From contig JAVBRU010000018.1 of NCBI GenBank assembly GCA_031547595.1, positions 19,283-83,282 on the forward strand: DNA of 64,000 nucleotides, read 5' to 3'. Shown here piece after piece: positions 1 through 6,873 of this stretch. The translations under genes and the position numbers were made by a program. The notes below the pieces were generated by a model, which saw only the letters and a program-made list of their open reading frames with translations, was not told where the DNA came from and did no database searches. Numbering within the stretch: position 1 is the first letter of the stretch; each line of letters begins with the position of its first letter. The DNA comes from JAVBRU01 sp031547595 (GTDB lineage Bacteria > Bacillota > Clostridia > Christensenellales > Aristaeellaceae).

Positions 1-417
1 CTGCGCACGCGATATGCCGCGCCGCTTCAATCGCATCACCAGAGTTTTGAACACAGCATACTGGATCTTGGGGCGGAGGACTTCACCGCCGAAGCGCCGC
101 ACCCGGTGTTTGACCCGCAGCTGCGCCTTCAGCGCCTGCAGCAGGAGCTTTCAGACCCTGAGGTGGCGGTGATTCTGCTGGACTTTATCACCGGCCCCGG
201 CGTGCACCCAAACCCGATTTTGCCTTTTGTGCCCGTCATCGCCGCGCATCCGGAGGTGGTGTTTATCGCCACCATTTGCGGCGCTAAGGGAGACCCGCAG
301 GATATCGTCAAAGCGCGTGAAGCACTCGAAAAGGCCGGGGCTGTGGTGGCGGATTCCAATCACCAGAGTGCAAGGCTCGCCGCCGCGTGGATGACGGCGC
401 TGGAAGGGAGGGCGTAG
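1..417 (+). CDS. fdrA: FdrA-family acyl-CoA synthetase-like protein, 3' end
   Basis: The frame is open from base 1, so only the last 138 residues are present. FdrA (AllF in E. coli) resembles the alpha subunit of succinyl-CoA synthetase and works with YlbE/AllG and YlbF/AllH in oxamic transcarbamylase-type reactions of purine/allantoin breakdown (family knowledge). The visible part matches the FdrA C-terminus: LDLGAEDFT, then HPVFDP, DPEVAVILLDF, and the GxGxHPNP-type loop GPGVHPNP, followed by a second Rossmann-like half ending in SNHQSARLAA. A DUF1116 and a DUF2877 gene follow on the same strand, which is the diagnostic neighbourhood. An in-frame GTG at 106 is not a real start, because homology extends upstream of it. 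Confidence 0.85.
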   Translation: MRTRYAAPLQSHHQSFEHSILDLGAEDFTAEAPHPVFDPQLRLQRLQQELSDPEVAVILLDFITGPGVHPNPILPFVPVIAAHPEVVFIATICGAKGDPQDIVKAREALEKAGAVVADSNHQSARLAAAWMTALEGRA

Positions 418-420
418 ATC

Positions 421-567
421 ATGGAAAAGCCGCGTGTTGTGAACATCGGGATTGAAGTGTTTTATCAGGCGCTCGTTTTGCAGGAAGTGGACTGCGCACA
501 AATCCAGTGGCAGCCTCCGGCAGAACAGAACGAAGAAATCACCTTCCTGCTGGACGCTTATTTATAA
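421..567 (+). CDS. 48-residue stand-alone FdrA/YlbE-associated domain
   Basis: This small gene starts 3 bases after the fdrA stop and ends 18 bases before the DUF1116 start. It encodes 48 residues beginning MEKPRVVNIGIEVFYQALV, then IQWQPPAEQ, and ending LLDAYL. The pattern [V/I]xN[I/V]GxExF...VxWxPPA is, to my recollection, a short conserved segment usually found at the junction of FdrA and DUF1116 proteins. Here it appears to be a separate polypeptide, probably a small subunit of the complex. Its position inside an otherwise overlapping operon supports translation. It could instead be a split-off FdrA tail separated by the stop at 415-417. No catalytic residues are obvious. Confidence 0.7.
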   Translation: MEKPRVVNIGIEVFYQALVLQEVDCAQIQWQPPAEQNEEITFLLDAYL

Positions 568-585
568 GAAACGGAGAAATGCACC

Positions 586-1842
586 ATGGATATTCGACAG
601 AAAATTGCCGCCGCCAACGAGCAGGCAGTGCACTGTATTATTGATGCCGATCCGTACTGGGTGGATGTGCTGCCGGCTGGCGAGTGCATTGACGGGCTGA
701 CCGACCATATGATTCTGCACTCCGGCCCGCCGGTTAATTATCAGGATATGGTGATGCTGCACAAGCGTGGCATGGTGAGCGCCATGCTGTTTGAAGGCTG
801 GGCGAAGGACGAGCAGGAAGCCGTTGAACGCCTGAGCGCTGGCGAAATCAAAATTGCCTCCGCACTGGATTATAACACCGTGGGCGCGGGCACCGGCATC
901 ATCACCTCCTCTGTGATGATGAATGTGATTGAGGACCGGAACAGTGGCAAACGCGCCTGCACATTCCCGGCCGAAGGCCCTTTCCAGGGCGGCTTTTGCG
1001 GCTGGGGCTTGTATAATGAAGGCATTGCCGAAAATTTGCGCTATATGCGGGAGGAACTGTTCCCGCTGTTCAAAGAAGTGCTGCAAAAAATCGGCGGCCT
1101 GGCCATCAAACCCATTCTGGCCGAGTCCATGCAGATGGGTGACGAAAATCACACCCGCCAGACGGCAGCGGATTTGCTGTTTGACAAGCAGATTCTGCCC
1201 GCACTCTTCACCCTCGACCGCCCGCGCGAGGAAATCATGAAGCTGGTACGCTACATCGTGGAAACGCCGCGCTTCTTCCATTGCTATGGGCAGGGCGCGT
1301 CAAAGGCCGCGCTGCTGGCGGCGGAGGGCACGCCCTATTCCACGATGGTCACTGCCGTGTGCGGCAATGGCGTGGAGTTTGGCATCAAGGTGGCAGGGCT
1401 GCCGGGGCAGTGGTTCCTGGCACCTGCGCCCATGATGCAGGGGCGTTACACTTCTTCGCAGTTTACGATCAAGGATCAGCTGCCGTGGCTTGGCGATAGC
1501 TGCGTGGTGGAATGCGCAGGTATGGGCGGCTTTGCCGCCGCGGCCAGCCCCATCACCTGCAATCTGCGCGGCATGAGCCTTTCTGCCGCCATCGCCCAAA
1601 GCCGGGAGATGGAGCGCATCTCCATCAGCAAAAACCCCAACTATCCCATCCCGAATATGGATTTTGACTTCCTGCCCGTGGGCATTGACATCCGTCTGGT
1701 GCTCAAATCCGGCATCAGCCCCGTCATTCACGGCGGCATGTTCAGCCATCAGGGTGGCCTGATTGGCGCGGGCATGGCGCGTGTGCCGATGGCGTGCTTT
1801 GAAAACGCCATGAAGGCCTTTGCCGTGCGGTATACCCAATGA
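586..1842 (+). CDS. DUF1116 protein, YlbE/AllG family
   Basis: This 418-residue protein matches DUF1116 (YlbE, AllG in E. coli), a core subunit of FdrA-type transcarbamylases. Recognisable stretches are the N-terminal GPPVNYQDMV loop, a glycine-rich DYNTVGAGTGIITSSV segment at about 85-110, and ENHTRQTAA near 187. Further on are HCYGQGASKAALLAAEGTPYSTMVTA at about 232-257, NGVEFGIKV with PAPMMQGRY, and MGGFAAAASP. The start is set by an AGAAATGCACC region with GGAG at 572-575 upstream of ATG 586. It overlaps the kinase gene by ATGA (1839-1842), so the two are translationally coupled. The length is normal for the family (about 400-470). Confidence 0.88.
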   Translation: MDIRQKIAAANEQAVHCIIDADPYWVDVLPAGECIDGLTDHMILHSGPPVNYQDMVMLHKRGMVSAMLFEGWAKDEQEAVERLSAGEIKIASALDYNTVGAGTGIITSSVMMNVIEDRNSGKRACTFPAEGPFQGGFCGWGLYNEGIAENLRYMREELFPLFKEVLQKIGGLAIKPILAESMQMGDENHTRQTAADLLFDKQILPALFTLDRPREEIMKLVRYIVETPRFFHCYGQGASKAALLAAEGTPYSTMVTAVCGNGVEFGIKVAGLPGQWFLAPAPMMQGRYTSSQFTIKDQLPWLGDSCVVECAGMGGFAAAASPITCNLRGMSLSAAIAQSREMERISISKNPNYPIPNMDFDFLPVGIDIRLVLKSGISPVIHGGMFSHQGGLIGAGMARVPMACFENAMKAFAVRYTQ

Positions 1843-3011
1843 AGCAGATACTCGTATTGAACCTGGGTTCCACCAGCTTCAAATTCAAGCTGTACGATAT
1901 GGACGGCGGGGAAAACCTGCTGGCCACCGGCAGCGTACAAAGCATTGGCACGGAAGGGACGCTGGAGGTGCGCACCGGCCTGCAAAGCCGCCGCATGCCC
2001 TGCGCTTGCCAGACCCATGCGGATGCGTTGATCGATTGCCTGGATGCGCTTGGCGAGATCGGCTTTGAGGTATCGATGGACGCGCTTACTGCCATTGGTT
2101 ATAAGGCCGTGCATGGCGGCAGCGTATCGGGCACACAGCTTGTCACCGAAGAATTGTTGCAAGAGATGGAGCGCATGGCACCATTTGCCCCGGCGCACAA
2201 TCCCGTGTATATCCGCATGATGCGTTCGATGCGGGAGAAGTACCCGCAGTGTATTCAAATTGCCAGCTTCGAAACCTCCTTCCACGCTACCGTGCCGCTT
2301 CGGCGTGCGGTGTATGGCGTGCCGGATGCCTGGCGGCAGCAGTACGGCATCCGCCGGTACGGCTTCCATGGCTCCAGCCACAGCTATATCGCGTGGAAAA
2401 TGCGGCAGCTTGCGCCCGGTGCGAAGCGGATTATCAGCGTGCACCTGGGAGGCTCCAACTCCCTTTGCGCGATATTGGATGGCAAAAGCATCGCCAACAG
2501 CATGGGCGCGACGCCTCAAAGCGGCGTGTTCCACAACAACCGGGTTGGGGATTTTGATGTGTTTTGCCTGCCCTTGCTGGCGGAAAAGCTGGGCGGTATT
2601 GACAATACCATGAATGCCCTGTCCGCCGAGGGCGGGCTGCTGGGGATTTCCGGCGTCAGCAACGATCTTCGTGCCGTGCTGGGAGAAGCGGAGCAGGGCA
2701 ATGCCCGGGCACAGTTGGCTGTTGACGCGTTTGTGGATATCATCATCGGCTATATTGGCATGTACACAGCATACCTCGGCGGGCTGGACGTGCTGGTGTT
2801 CACCGGCGGCATCGGGCAGAACTCTGCCTACATCCGCTCCAAGGTGGCAAGTGCTTTTGACTATCTGGGCTTGTCCTTATCCGAAATAAAGAACCACCAG
2901 CCCGGTGCGGAGGCGATTCATGCGGAAAACAGCGCCGTGCAGGTGTGGGCGCTGGAAACCAACGAAGAACTGATGGTGGCGCGCAATTGCTGCGCGCTGC
3001 TGGACGCATGA
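1839..3011 (+). CDS. Acetokinase-family kinase (divergent acetate/acyl kinase)
   Basis: This 390-residue protein belongs to the acetate/propionate kinase family (ASKHA fold), which interconverts an acyl phosphate + ADP with the acid + ATP. It shows the N-terminal phosphate-1 motif LVLNLGSTSFKF, AVHGG (90-94), APAHNP, the IRRYGFHGSSH signature (171-181), and VFTGGIGQNS. Several acetate-kinase landmarks are changed. The Arg of GHRVVHGG is Lys89 in GYKAVHGG. The catalytic Asp of FDTAFH is Glu145 in FETSFH. GNGSS is GGSNS, and GTRSGDID reads NNRVGDFD. It lies inside an FdrA/DUF1116/DUF2877 operon where E. coli has a carbamate kinase. The substrate is therefore probably not acetate; a carbamoyl or other acyl phosphate made by the complex is inferred. 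It overlaps both neighbours by ATGA. Confidence 0.85.
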   Translation: MKQILVLNLGSTSFKFKLYDMDGGENLLATGSVQSIGTEGTLEVRTGLQSRRMPCACQTHADALIDCLDALGEIGFEVSMDALTAIGYKAVHGGSVSGTQLVTEELLQEMERMAPFAPAHNPVYIRMMRSMREKYPQCIQIASFETSFHATVPLRRAVYGVPDAWRQQYGIRRYGFHGSSHSYIAWKMRQLAPGAKRIISVHLGGSNSLCAILDGKSIANSMGATPQSGVFHNNRVGDFDVFCLPLLAEKLGGIDNTMNALSAEGGLLGISGVSNDLRAVLGEAEQGNARAQLAVDAFVDIIIGYIGMYTAYLGGLDVLVFTGGIGQNSAYIRSKVASAFDYLGLSLSEIKNHQPGAEAIHAENSAVQVWALETNEELMVARNCCALLDA

Positions 3012-3730
3012 CCGCCTATCCGTTTTATGCAACGCCCGCATTTCAGGCTCAAACAGCCTATGCGGGTTTTGTGCATTCCACGTATGCGCGCACGGCCAAC
3101 CTGATGCTAAATGGCCGCATGCTCACCCTGTGCCCAGCGGATGCGCCGCGCGTGCCGGACAGCATTGTGCTGCCCGTGCCGCTATTGCAAGAGGTGACGG
3201 TGGGGGAGAACGCGTGTCTCCGGGATGGAGTATTGGTGGTGGGCAATCTGCAATTGCGCCTGGATGCTGAACAAAGCTGGACGGGATATTTGAAGCCGCA
3301 ATCCGGCCGCCCCAAAACAGATACGTTTCTGCATTTCATATCCGCTTTGCAGCATGGTTTTTTGCGACTGCCGTCGGAGTTGCGAAGCCGCATTGATCAC
3401 GCCCTCATCACTGCAGAAGCTCCCGGATTTCTTGGCCTTGGCAGCGGCTTGACGCCTTCTTTCGACGATGCCTGCGTGGGCGTGATGGCTGTGTGCCGTG
3501 CCTTGGGCAAGCCAGCGCCTTTCGTGTTGACCGATCTATCTCGCACCACCGATGTGAGCGCGCGCTATTTGCAGTTGGCGCAGGAGGGCTACTTTGGCGA
3601 AGCAATCTGCCGCGTGATGGCCGCGTTGTTTGGTGAGGGCAGCCTTTTGGAATCCGTGCAATCGCTCAAAAACATTGGTGCGACCTCCGGCTGCGATATG
3701 CTGTATGGCATGACGCAAATTCTGGCTTAA
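3008..3730 (+). CDS. DUF2877 protein, YlbF/AllH family
   Basis: This is a 240-residue DUF2877 protein, the third conserved partner of FdrA and DUF1116. The signature is the GLGSGLTPSFDDACVG loop at about 147-162, followed by helices containing TTDVSARYLQLA and a C-terminal IGATSGCDMLYGM stretch. The start is ATG 3008, which overlaps the kinase stop (ATGA); an upstream in-frame start inside the kinase gene is not needed. Family knowledge links AllH to the oxamic transcarbamylase complex; its own chemistry is not established from sequence. It is the last gene of the operon. A new promoter and a T-box begin 15-50 bases downstream. Confidence 0.87.
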   Translation: MTAYPFYATPAFQAQTAYAGFVHSTYARTANLMLNGRMLTLCPADAPRVPDSIVLPVPLLQEVTVGENACLRDGVLVVGNLQLRLDAEQSWTGYLKPQSGRPKTDTFLHFISALQHGFLRLPSELRSRIDHALITAEAPGFLGLGSGLTPSFDDACVGVMAVCRALGKPAPFVLTDLSRTTDVSARYLQLAQEGYFGEAICRVMAALFGEGSLLESVQSLKNIGATSGCDMLYGMTQILA

Positions 3731-3745
3731 TTTCTGCAAGAAGGC

Positions 3746-3774
3746 TTGCATTTTGACGCGCCATCCTGTATAAT
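3746..3774 (+). promoter_or_regulatory. sigma-A-type promoter of the proS T-box transcript
   Basis: TTGCAT (3746-3751) and TATAAT (3769-3774) are separated by 17 bases, with a TG at 3767-3768 giving an extended -10. Transcription would start near 3781, at the 5' end of the T-box leader. Confidence 0.75.
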
Positions 3775-3780
3775 GCATTC

Positions 3781-3991
3781 AATTCCATAGGCGATGCAAG
3801 GGACGACACCGTCATTTACAGAGAGCGCGCAGCTGCTGAAAGTGCGCACAGACAGTTCCCCGCCCTTGCGCCTGCAGCCAATCCCTGCCGTTTTGCCCCC
3901 GTTACCGGGCATCAAGCGGGCGCAGCTTTTGCGCCAAGCAAGGTGGTACCGCGAAGCATCTCTTCGTCCCTGCAAGGACGAGGGGTTTTTT
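3781..3991 (+). ncRNA. T-box riboswitch controlling proS
   Basis: The leader carries the AGAGAG-stem-GCTGCTGAAAG pattern of T-box stem I (about 3818-3845), a pyrimidine-rich region with candidate Pro codons (CCC/CCG around 3857-3862), and the antiterminator T-box sequence AGGTGGTACCGCG at 3941-3953. An intrinsic terminator follows at 3962-3991: stem CTTCGTCC/GGACGAGG, loop CTGCA, then a T run. By family knowledge, uncharged tRNA pairs with the specifier and with the T-box bulge and prevents termination. The downstream gene is prolyl-tRNA synthetase, so tRNA-Pro is the expected ligand. The exact specifier position is not certain. Confidence 0.92.
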
Positions 3992-4014
3992 CATTTTAGA
4001 GGAGGGACATCCCC

Positions 4015-5457
4015 ATGGCGAAAGAGAACAAACAAGAATTTGTGCAGCACATCACCCCCCGCAGCGAAAATTTCTCGCAGTGGTATACCGATGTTGTGAC
4101 CCAGACCGACCTGATGGACTATACCCCTGTGCGCGGCTGTATGGCGCTGCGTCCCTATGGCAACCGCATTTGGGAGCTGATCCATGAGCAGCTGGACGGC
4201 ATGTTCAAAGAAACCGGCCACGAAAACGTGTCCATGCCCATGCTGATCCCGGAGTCTTTGCTGCTGAAAGAAGCGGATCACGTGGAAGGCTTTGCGCCCG
4301 AGGTGGCGTGGGTCACCCATGGCGGCAACGAGCCGCTGCAGGAGCGCCTCGCCATCCGTCCCACCAGCGAAACGCTGTTTTGCACCATGTTTGCCAAATG
4401 GGTGCACAGCTACCGCGACCTGCCCATGAAGTACAACCAGTGGTGCAGCGTGATGCGCTGGGAAAAGACCACCCGTCCTTTCCTGCGCACGGCAGAATTC
4501 TGGTGGCAGGAAGGCCACACCGTGCACGCCACTGCCGATGAAGCGCAGGAAGAAACGCTGCTGATGCTGAAGGTGTATCAGGATTTTTGCGAAAAGAACC
4601 TTTCGATCCCCGTATTTGCCGGTCAGAAGTCCGATAAAGAGAAGTTTGCCGGTGCGCGCGCGACCTACTCTGTGGAAGCCATGATGCAGGACGGCAAAGC
4701 GCTGCAGGCCGGCACCACCCACAACTTTGGCACCAACTTTTCCGAGCCCTTTGAGGTCAAGTATCTCTCCAAGGAAGGCGTGCTGGAATATTGCCACGAA
4801 ACCAGTTGGGGCGTTTCCACCCGCCTGATTGGCGCCATTATCATGACCCACGGCGACGAGCGCGGCCTCAAGCTGCCGCCCATGATCGCGCCTTTCCAGG
4901 CCGTTATCCTGCCCATCGCCGCGCACAAGGGTGGCGTGATGGAGCACTGTGAGGAAGCATACAAGCAGCTGAAAGCCGCTGGCATCCGCGTGAAGCTGGA
5001 CGACCGCGATAACGTGTCCCCCGGCTGGAAGTTCAACGAGTGGGAGCTCAAGGGTGTGCCTGTGCGCGTGGAAATGGGCCCCCGCGATATCGAAAACGGC
5101 GTTGCCACCGTCATGCGCCGCGATACCTTTGAGAAGACCACTGTGCCCCTTGCAAACCTCGCCGAGGGCATCCAGGCGCTTCTGAATGATATCCAGGCCA
5201 ATCTTTTCAATATCGCCAACGATTTCCGTCTGGCGCATACCAAGGATGTATTCAGCTACGAGGAGCTGGCAGAGCAGGTGGACGGCGGCTATGCCCGCGC
5301 CATGTGGTGCGGTGAGCGCGCCTGTGAGGACAGCATCAAGGAAAAGCTGAACGCCACCAGCCGTAATATGCCCTTTGACCAGACGCCCATCGCCGATACC
5401 TGCGTGTGTTGCGGCAAGAAGGCAGAGAAGCTCATTTATTTCGCAAAAGCATATTGA
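4015..5457 (+). CDS. proS: Prolyl-tRNA synthetase (archaeal/eukaryotic-like ProS type)
   Basis: This 480-residue class II aminoacyl-tRNA synthetase charges tRNA-Pro in the cytoplasm. Motif 1 lies around RPYGNRIWELIHEQLD, motif 2 around YNQWCSVMRWEKTTRPFLRTAEF (about 142-164), and motif 3 near TSWGVSTRLIGAIIMTHGDERGLKLPP (about 263-289). The anticodon-binding domain follows. The C-terminal zinc-binding-like extension includes AMWCGERACEDSIKEK, TCVCCGKKAEKL and a terminal AY. No INS editing domain is present, which with the C-terminal extension fits the ProS3/archaeal-like type common in Clostridia. RBS GAGGAGGGA precedes ATG 4015. Expression is controlled by the T-box immediately upstream. Confidence 0.96.
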   Translation: MAKENKQEFVQHITPRSENFSQWYTDVVTQTDLMDYTPVRGCMALRPYGNRIWELIHEQLDGMFKETGHENVSMPMLIPESLLLKEADHVEGFAPEVAWVTHGGNEPLQERLAIRPTSETLFCTMFAKWVHSYRDLPMKYNQWCSVMRWEKTTRPFLRTAEFWWQEGHTVHATADEAQEETLLMLKVYQDFCEKNLSIPVFAGQKSDKEKFAGARATYSVEAMMQDGKALQAGTTHNFGTNFSEPFEVKYLSKEGVLEYCHETSWGVSTRLIGAIIMTHGDERGLKLPPMIAPFQAVILPIAAHKGGVMEHCEEAYKQLKAAGIRVKLDDRDNVSPGWKFNEWELKGVPVRVEMGPRDIENGVATVMRRDTFEKTTVPLANLAEGIQALLNDIQANLFNIANDFRLAHTKDVFSYEELAEQVDGGYARAMWCGERACEDSIKEKLNATSRNMPFDQTPIADTCVCCGKKAEKLIYFAKAY

Positions 5458-5487
5458 CGGAGCGAGGAATGCGGGGGGAAGGAACGC

Positions 5488-5532
5488 TGGGGCTGCTCGC
5501 CCCAGACCCTCGCCAGGGGCATGATGCCCCTG
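5488..5532. repeat. Dispersed palindromic repeat, copy 1
   Basis: Two adjacent palindromes, GGGGCTGCTCGCCCC and CAGGGGCATGATGCCCCTG (5514-5532), are joined by a short linker. A second copy in inverted order lies at 6316-6365, on the other side of the XRE/DUF6809 pair. Confidence 0.7.
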
Positions 5533-5571
5533 GACCCGCACTTTTGAGTTCAATACAGATGCTGGCATGTT

Positions 5572-5624
5572 AAAAAGCCGATGTTGTCGGGTGAGGTTCA
5601 TTCATCCAACAACAGCGGCTTTTT
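5572..5624. terminator. Bidirectional intrinsic terminator of proS and the XRE gene
   Basis: AAAAAGCCG (5572-5580) pairs with CGGCTTTTT (5616-5624), extended by TGTTGT/ACAACA. The A and T tracts at the two ends allow termination from either side. It lies between convergent genes. Confidence 0.85.
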
Positions 5625-5673
5625 AGGTTATAGGCAAGACAGGTACAACAATAAGGCCATCTATCCTATCAAG

Positions 5674-5895
5674 TTATTTTCTCTTTGGATAAGGCTTTTT
5701 TTCATTTGTCAATCCAAGAATGTAGTCTGTGCTTGTCTTATAAAAGGTAGCAAGTTTAATCAATATTTCATCAGTTGCTTGCTGTGTGCCTGTTTCGATA
5801 TAGCTGTATTTCCTTTGTGTGATGCCAAGTGCCTGTGCAACATCTTCTTGACGCAGATCGGAGTCGATACGCAAGTCCTTCATCCTGTTTTTCAT
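5674..5895 (-). CDS. XRE-family transcriptional regulator
   Basis: This is a 73-residue protein made up almost entirely of an HTH_3/Cro-C1-type domain. The recognition region reads LRQEDVAQALGITQRKYSYIETG, followed by ATDEILIKLATFYKTSTDYILGLT, the classic XRE ending, and a basic tail. The start is ATG 5895 with GGGTGA upstream, rather than the longer in-frame start at 5913. It is divergent from the DUF6809 gene. Two near-identical 17-bp palindromes sit in the shared region and cover the DUF6809 promoter. It is therefore probably an autorepressor controlling both genes. The pair is AT-rich compared with its neighbours, suggesting transfer. Confidence 0.87.
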   Translation of the reverse strand: MKNRMKDLRIDSDLRQEDVAQALGITQRKYSYIETGTQQATDEILIKLATFYKTSTDYILGLTNEKKPYPKRK

Positions 5896-5920
5896 AAAAT
5901 CACCCGTGCACATTTTACCT

Positions 5921-5965
5921 TAGATAAAATATATCTATTGACTTTAGATAAATTTTATCTATAAT
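5921..5965 (+). promoter_or_regulatory. Promoter with two XRE operator palindromes
   Basis: The palindromes TAGATAAAATATATCTA (5921-5937) and TAGATAAATTTTATCTA (5945-5961, perfect) are 24 bp centre to centre. The promoter TTGACT (5938-5943), 16 bp, TATAAT (5960-5965) is interleaved with them, so a bound XRE dimer would block RNA polymerase. The divergent XRE gene starts 26 bases to the left and would be controlled by the same sites. Confidence 0.82.
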
Positions 5966-5986
5966 GGGCGTAGGAGGTTGATTTAT

Positions 5987-6307
5987 ATGAAGTCGATCAT
6001 AGAAGAACTATACTATGGCAACATCCATGGAGATTCAAGGATTTATGCGAAGGATTCGGCTTTTGTGCAGGCAGCCAAGCGCAAGCTGGAGCACATGAGT
6101 GCCTTGAATGAAATACTGGACGGGCAAGGCAAAGAGGAATTTGACAAATACTGCGATGCGCAAGGCGATATAGAGAGCATCACCAGATATGACACCTTCA
6201 CCTATGCGCTGAAGCTGGGCATTCTGCTGATGACAGAAGTGTTCATGACCAGCAGTGAAGTTGTGGGCGAAGATATATCCGTCCAAGACATTATGCCTGA
6301 ACAATAA
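5987..6307 (+). CDS. DUF6809 family small protein
   Basis: This 106-residue protein begins MKSIIEELYYGNIHGDSR, which I recognise as the N-terminus of the DUF6809 family found in clostridia. The rest is predicted mainly helical, with KRKLEHMSALNEILDGQGKEEFDKYCDAQGDIES and YALKLGILLMTEVFM. No signal peptide or membrane segment is visible. The start is ATG 5987, preceded by AGGAGG (5972-5977) with good spacing. The function is unknown. It is paired with a divergent XRE regulator and a dual operator, and both are enclosed by inverted palindromic repeats. A toxin-antitoxin or mobile-element cargo role is possible but not shown. Confidence 0.75.
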   Translation: MKSIIEELYYGNIHGDSRIYAKDSAFVQAAKRKLEHMSALNEILDGQGKEEFDKYCDAQGDIESITRYDTFTYALKLGILLMTEVFMTSSEVVGEDISVQDIMPEQ

Positions 6308-6315
6308 GGGAGGTG

Positions 6316-6365
6316 CAGGGGCATGATGCCCCTGCCGGGGAGTCTGAGGGCGAGCAGCCCTCAGC
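6316..6365. repeat. Dispersed palindromic repeat, copy 2 (inverted)
   Basis: CAGGGGCATGATGCCCCTG (6316-6334) is identical to 5514-5532. It is followed by CTGAGGGCGAGCAGCCCTCAG, whose reverse complement matches the first palindrome of copy 1. The order of the two palindromes is reversed, so this is copy 1 in inverted orientation. Confidence 0.7.
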
Positions 6366-6873
6366 ATTCTCCTTCCCCCGGCACCTCCCACGCAAAGATA
6401 TTGCTTTGCCGCTGACCGGCGTGATACAGGTCGTGCCAGTCCGGCAGCATGGGCTGGCGCAGCAATTTTGCGCCCAGCTTTTCGCACACGCGGCGGGAGG
6501 CCGTGTTGGTGATATTGTTGGTGATGAGCACGGTTTTCATGCCATGGGCTTTGATGACCGGCACCAGAAGCCGGCAAGCAGCGGCAGCATAGCCATGCCC
6601 GCGATGCTCTTCGTGGATGGAATAGCCAATCTGCCCGCCATAATACAGGCTTTCGGTATAGCCAACGCGAAGATCGATATCGCCGATGCGTTCGTCGCCC
6701 AGGTAGATGCCAAATGCATAGGACGGCACCCATTTCTTTTCTGGAATGGCGGGCTTTTTGTCCACGCATACGAGGGTGACAGTGCCGTCTGTGAGGGGCA
6801 GAAGCTCCATGAAGCCGTTGAATATGACGGGCAGGTTGCTGTAATAGGCGAGTTCCTGTTCGAAGGTTGTCAT
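6361..6873 (-). CDS. GNAT family N-acetyltransferase
   Basis: This 170-residue protein has a GNAT acetyl-CoA-binding fold. Visible elements are the beta-4/motif A region YGGQIGYSIHEEHRGHGYAAAACRLLVPVI (about 79-108), with the R/Q-x-x-G-x-G/A pyrophosphate loop as HRGHGYA. The motif B region TVLITNNITNTASRRVCEKLGAKLL follows, where NxxSxxxxEKxG is typical of RimJ/RimL-type acetyltransferases. The substrate cannot be told. Its ATG overlaps the methyltransferase stop (ATGA, 6870-6873), so the two are coupled and share the upstream attenuator. RBS GGGAGGAAA lies inside the end of the methyltransferase gene. Confidence 0.85.
   Translation of the reverse strand: MTTFEQELAYYSNLPVIFNGFMELLPLTDGTVTLVCVDKKPAIPEKKWVPSYAFGIYLGDERIGDIDLRVGYTESLYYGGQIGYSIHEEHRGHGYAAAACRLLVPVIKAHGMKTVLITNNITNTASRRVCEKLGAKLLRQPMLPDWHDLYHAGQRQSNIFAWEVPGEGEC

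Noticed and set aside
3753..3774. TTGACG as -35 for the proS promoter
   Set aside because: Only 10 bp from the TATAAT; TTGCAT at 3746 has the correct 17-bp spacing.
3991..5601. 536-codon minus-strand open frame opposite proS
   Set aside because: Purely antisense to a clear prolyl-tRNA synthetase gene, no RBS and low-complexity His/Gly/Ala-rich translation; an effect of high GC at third positions.
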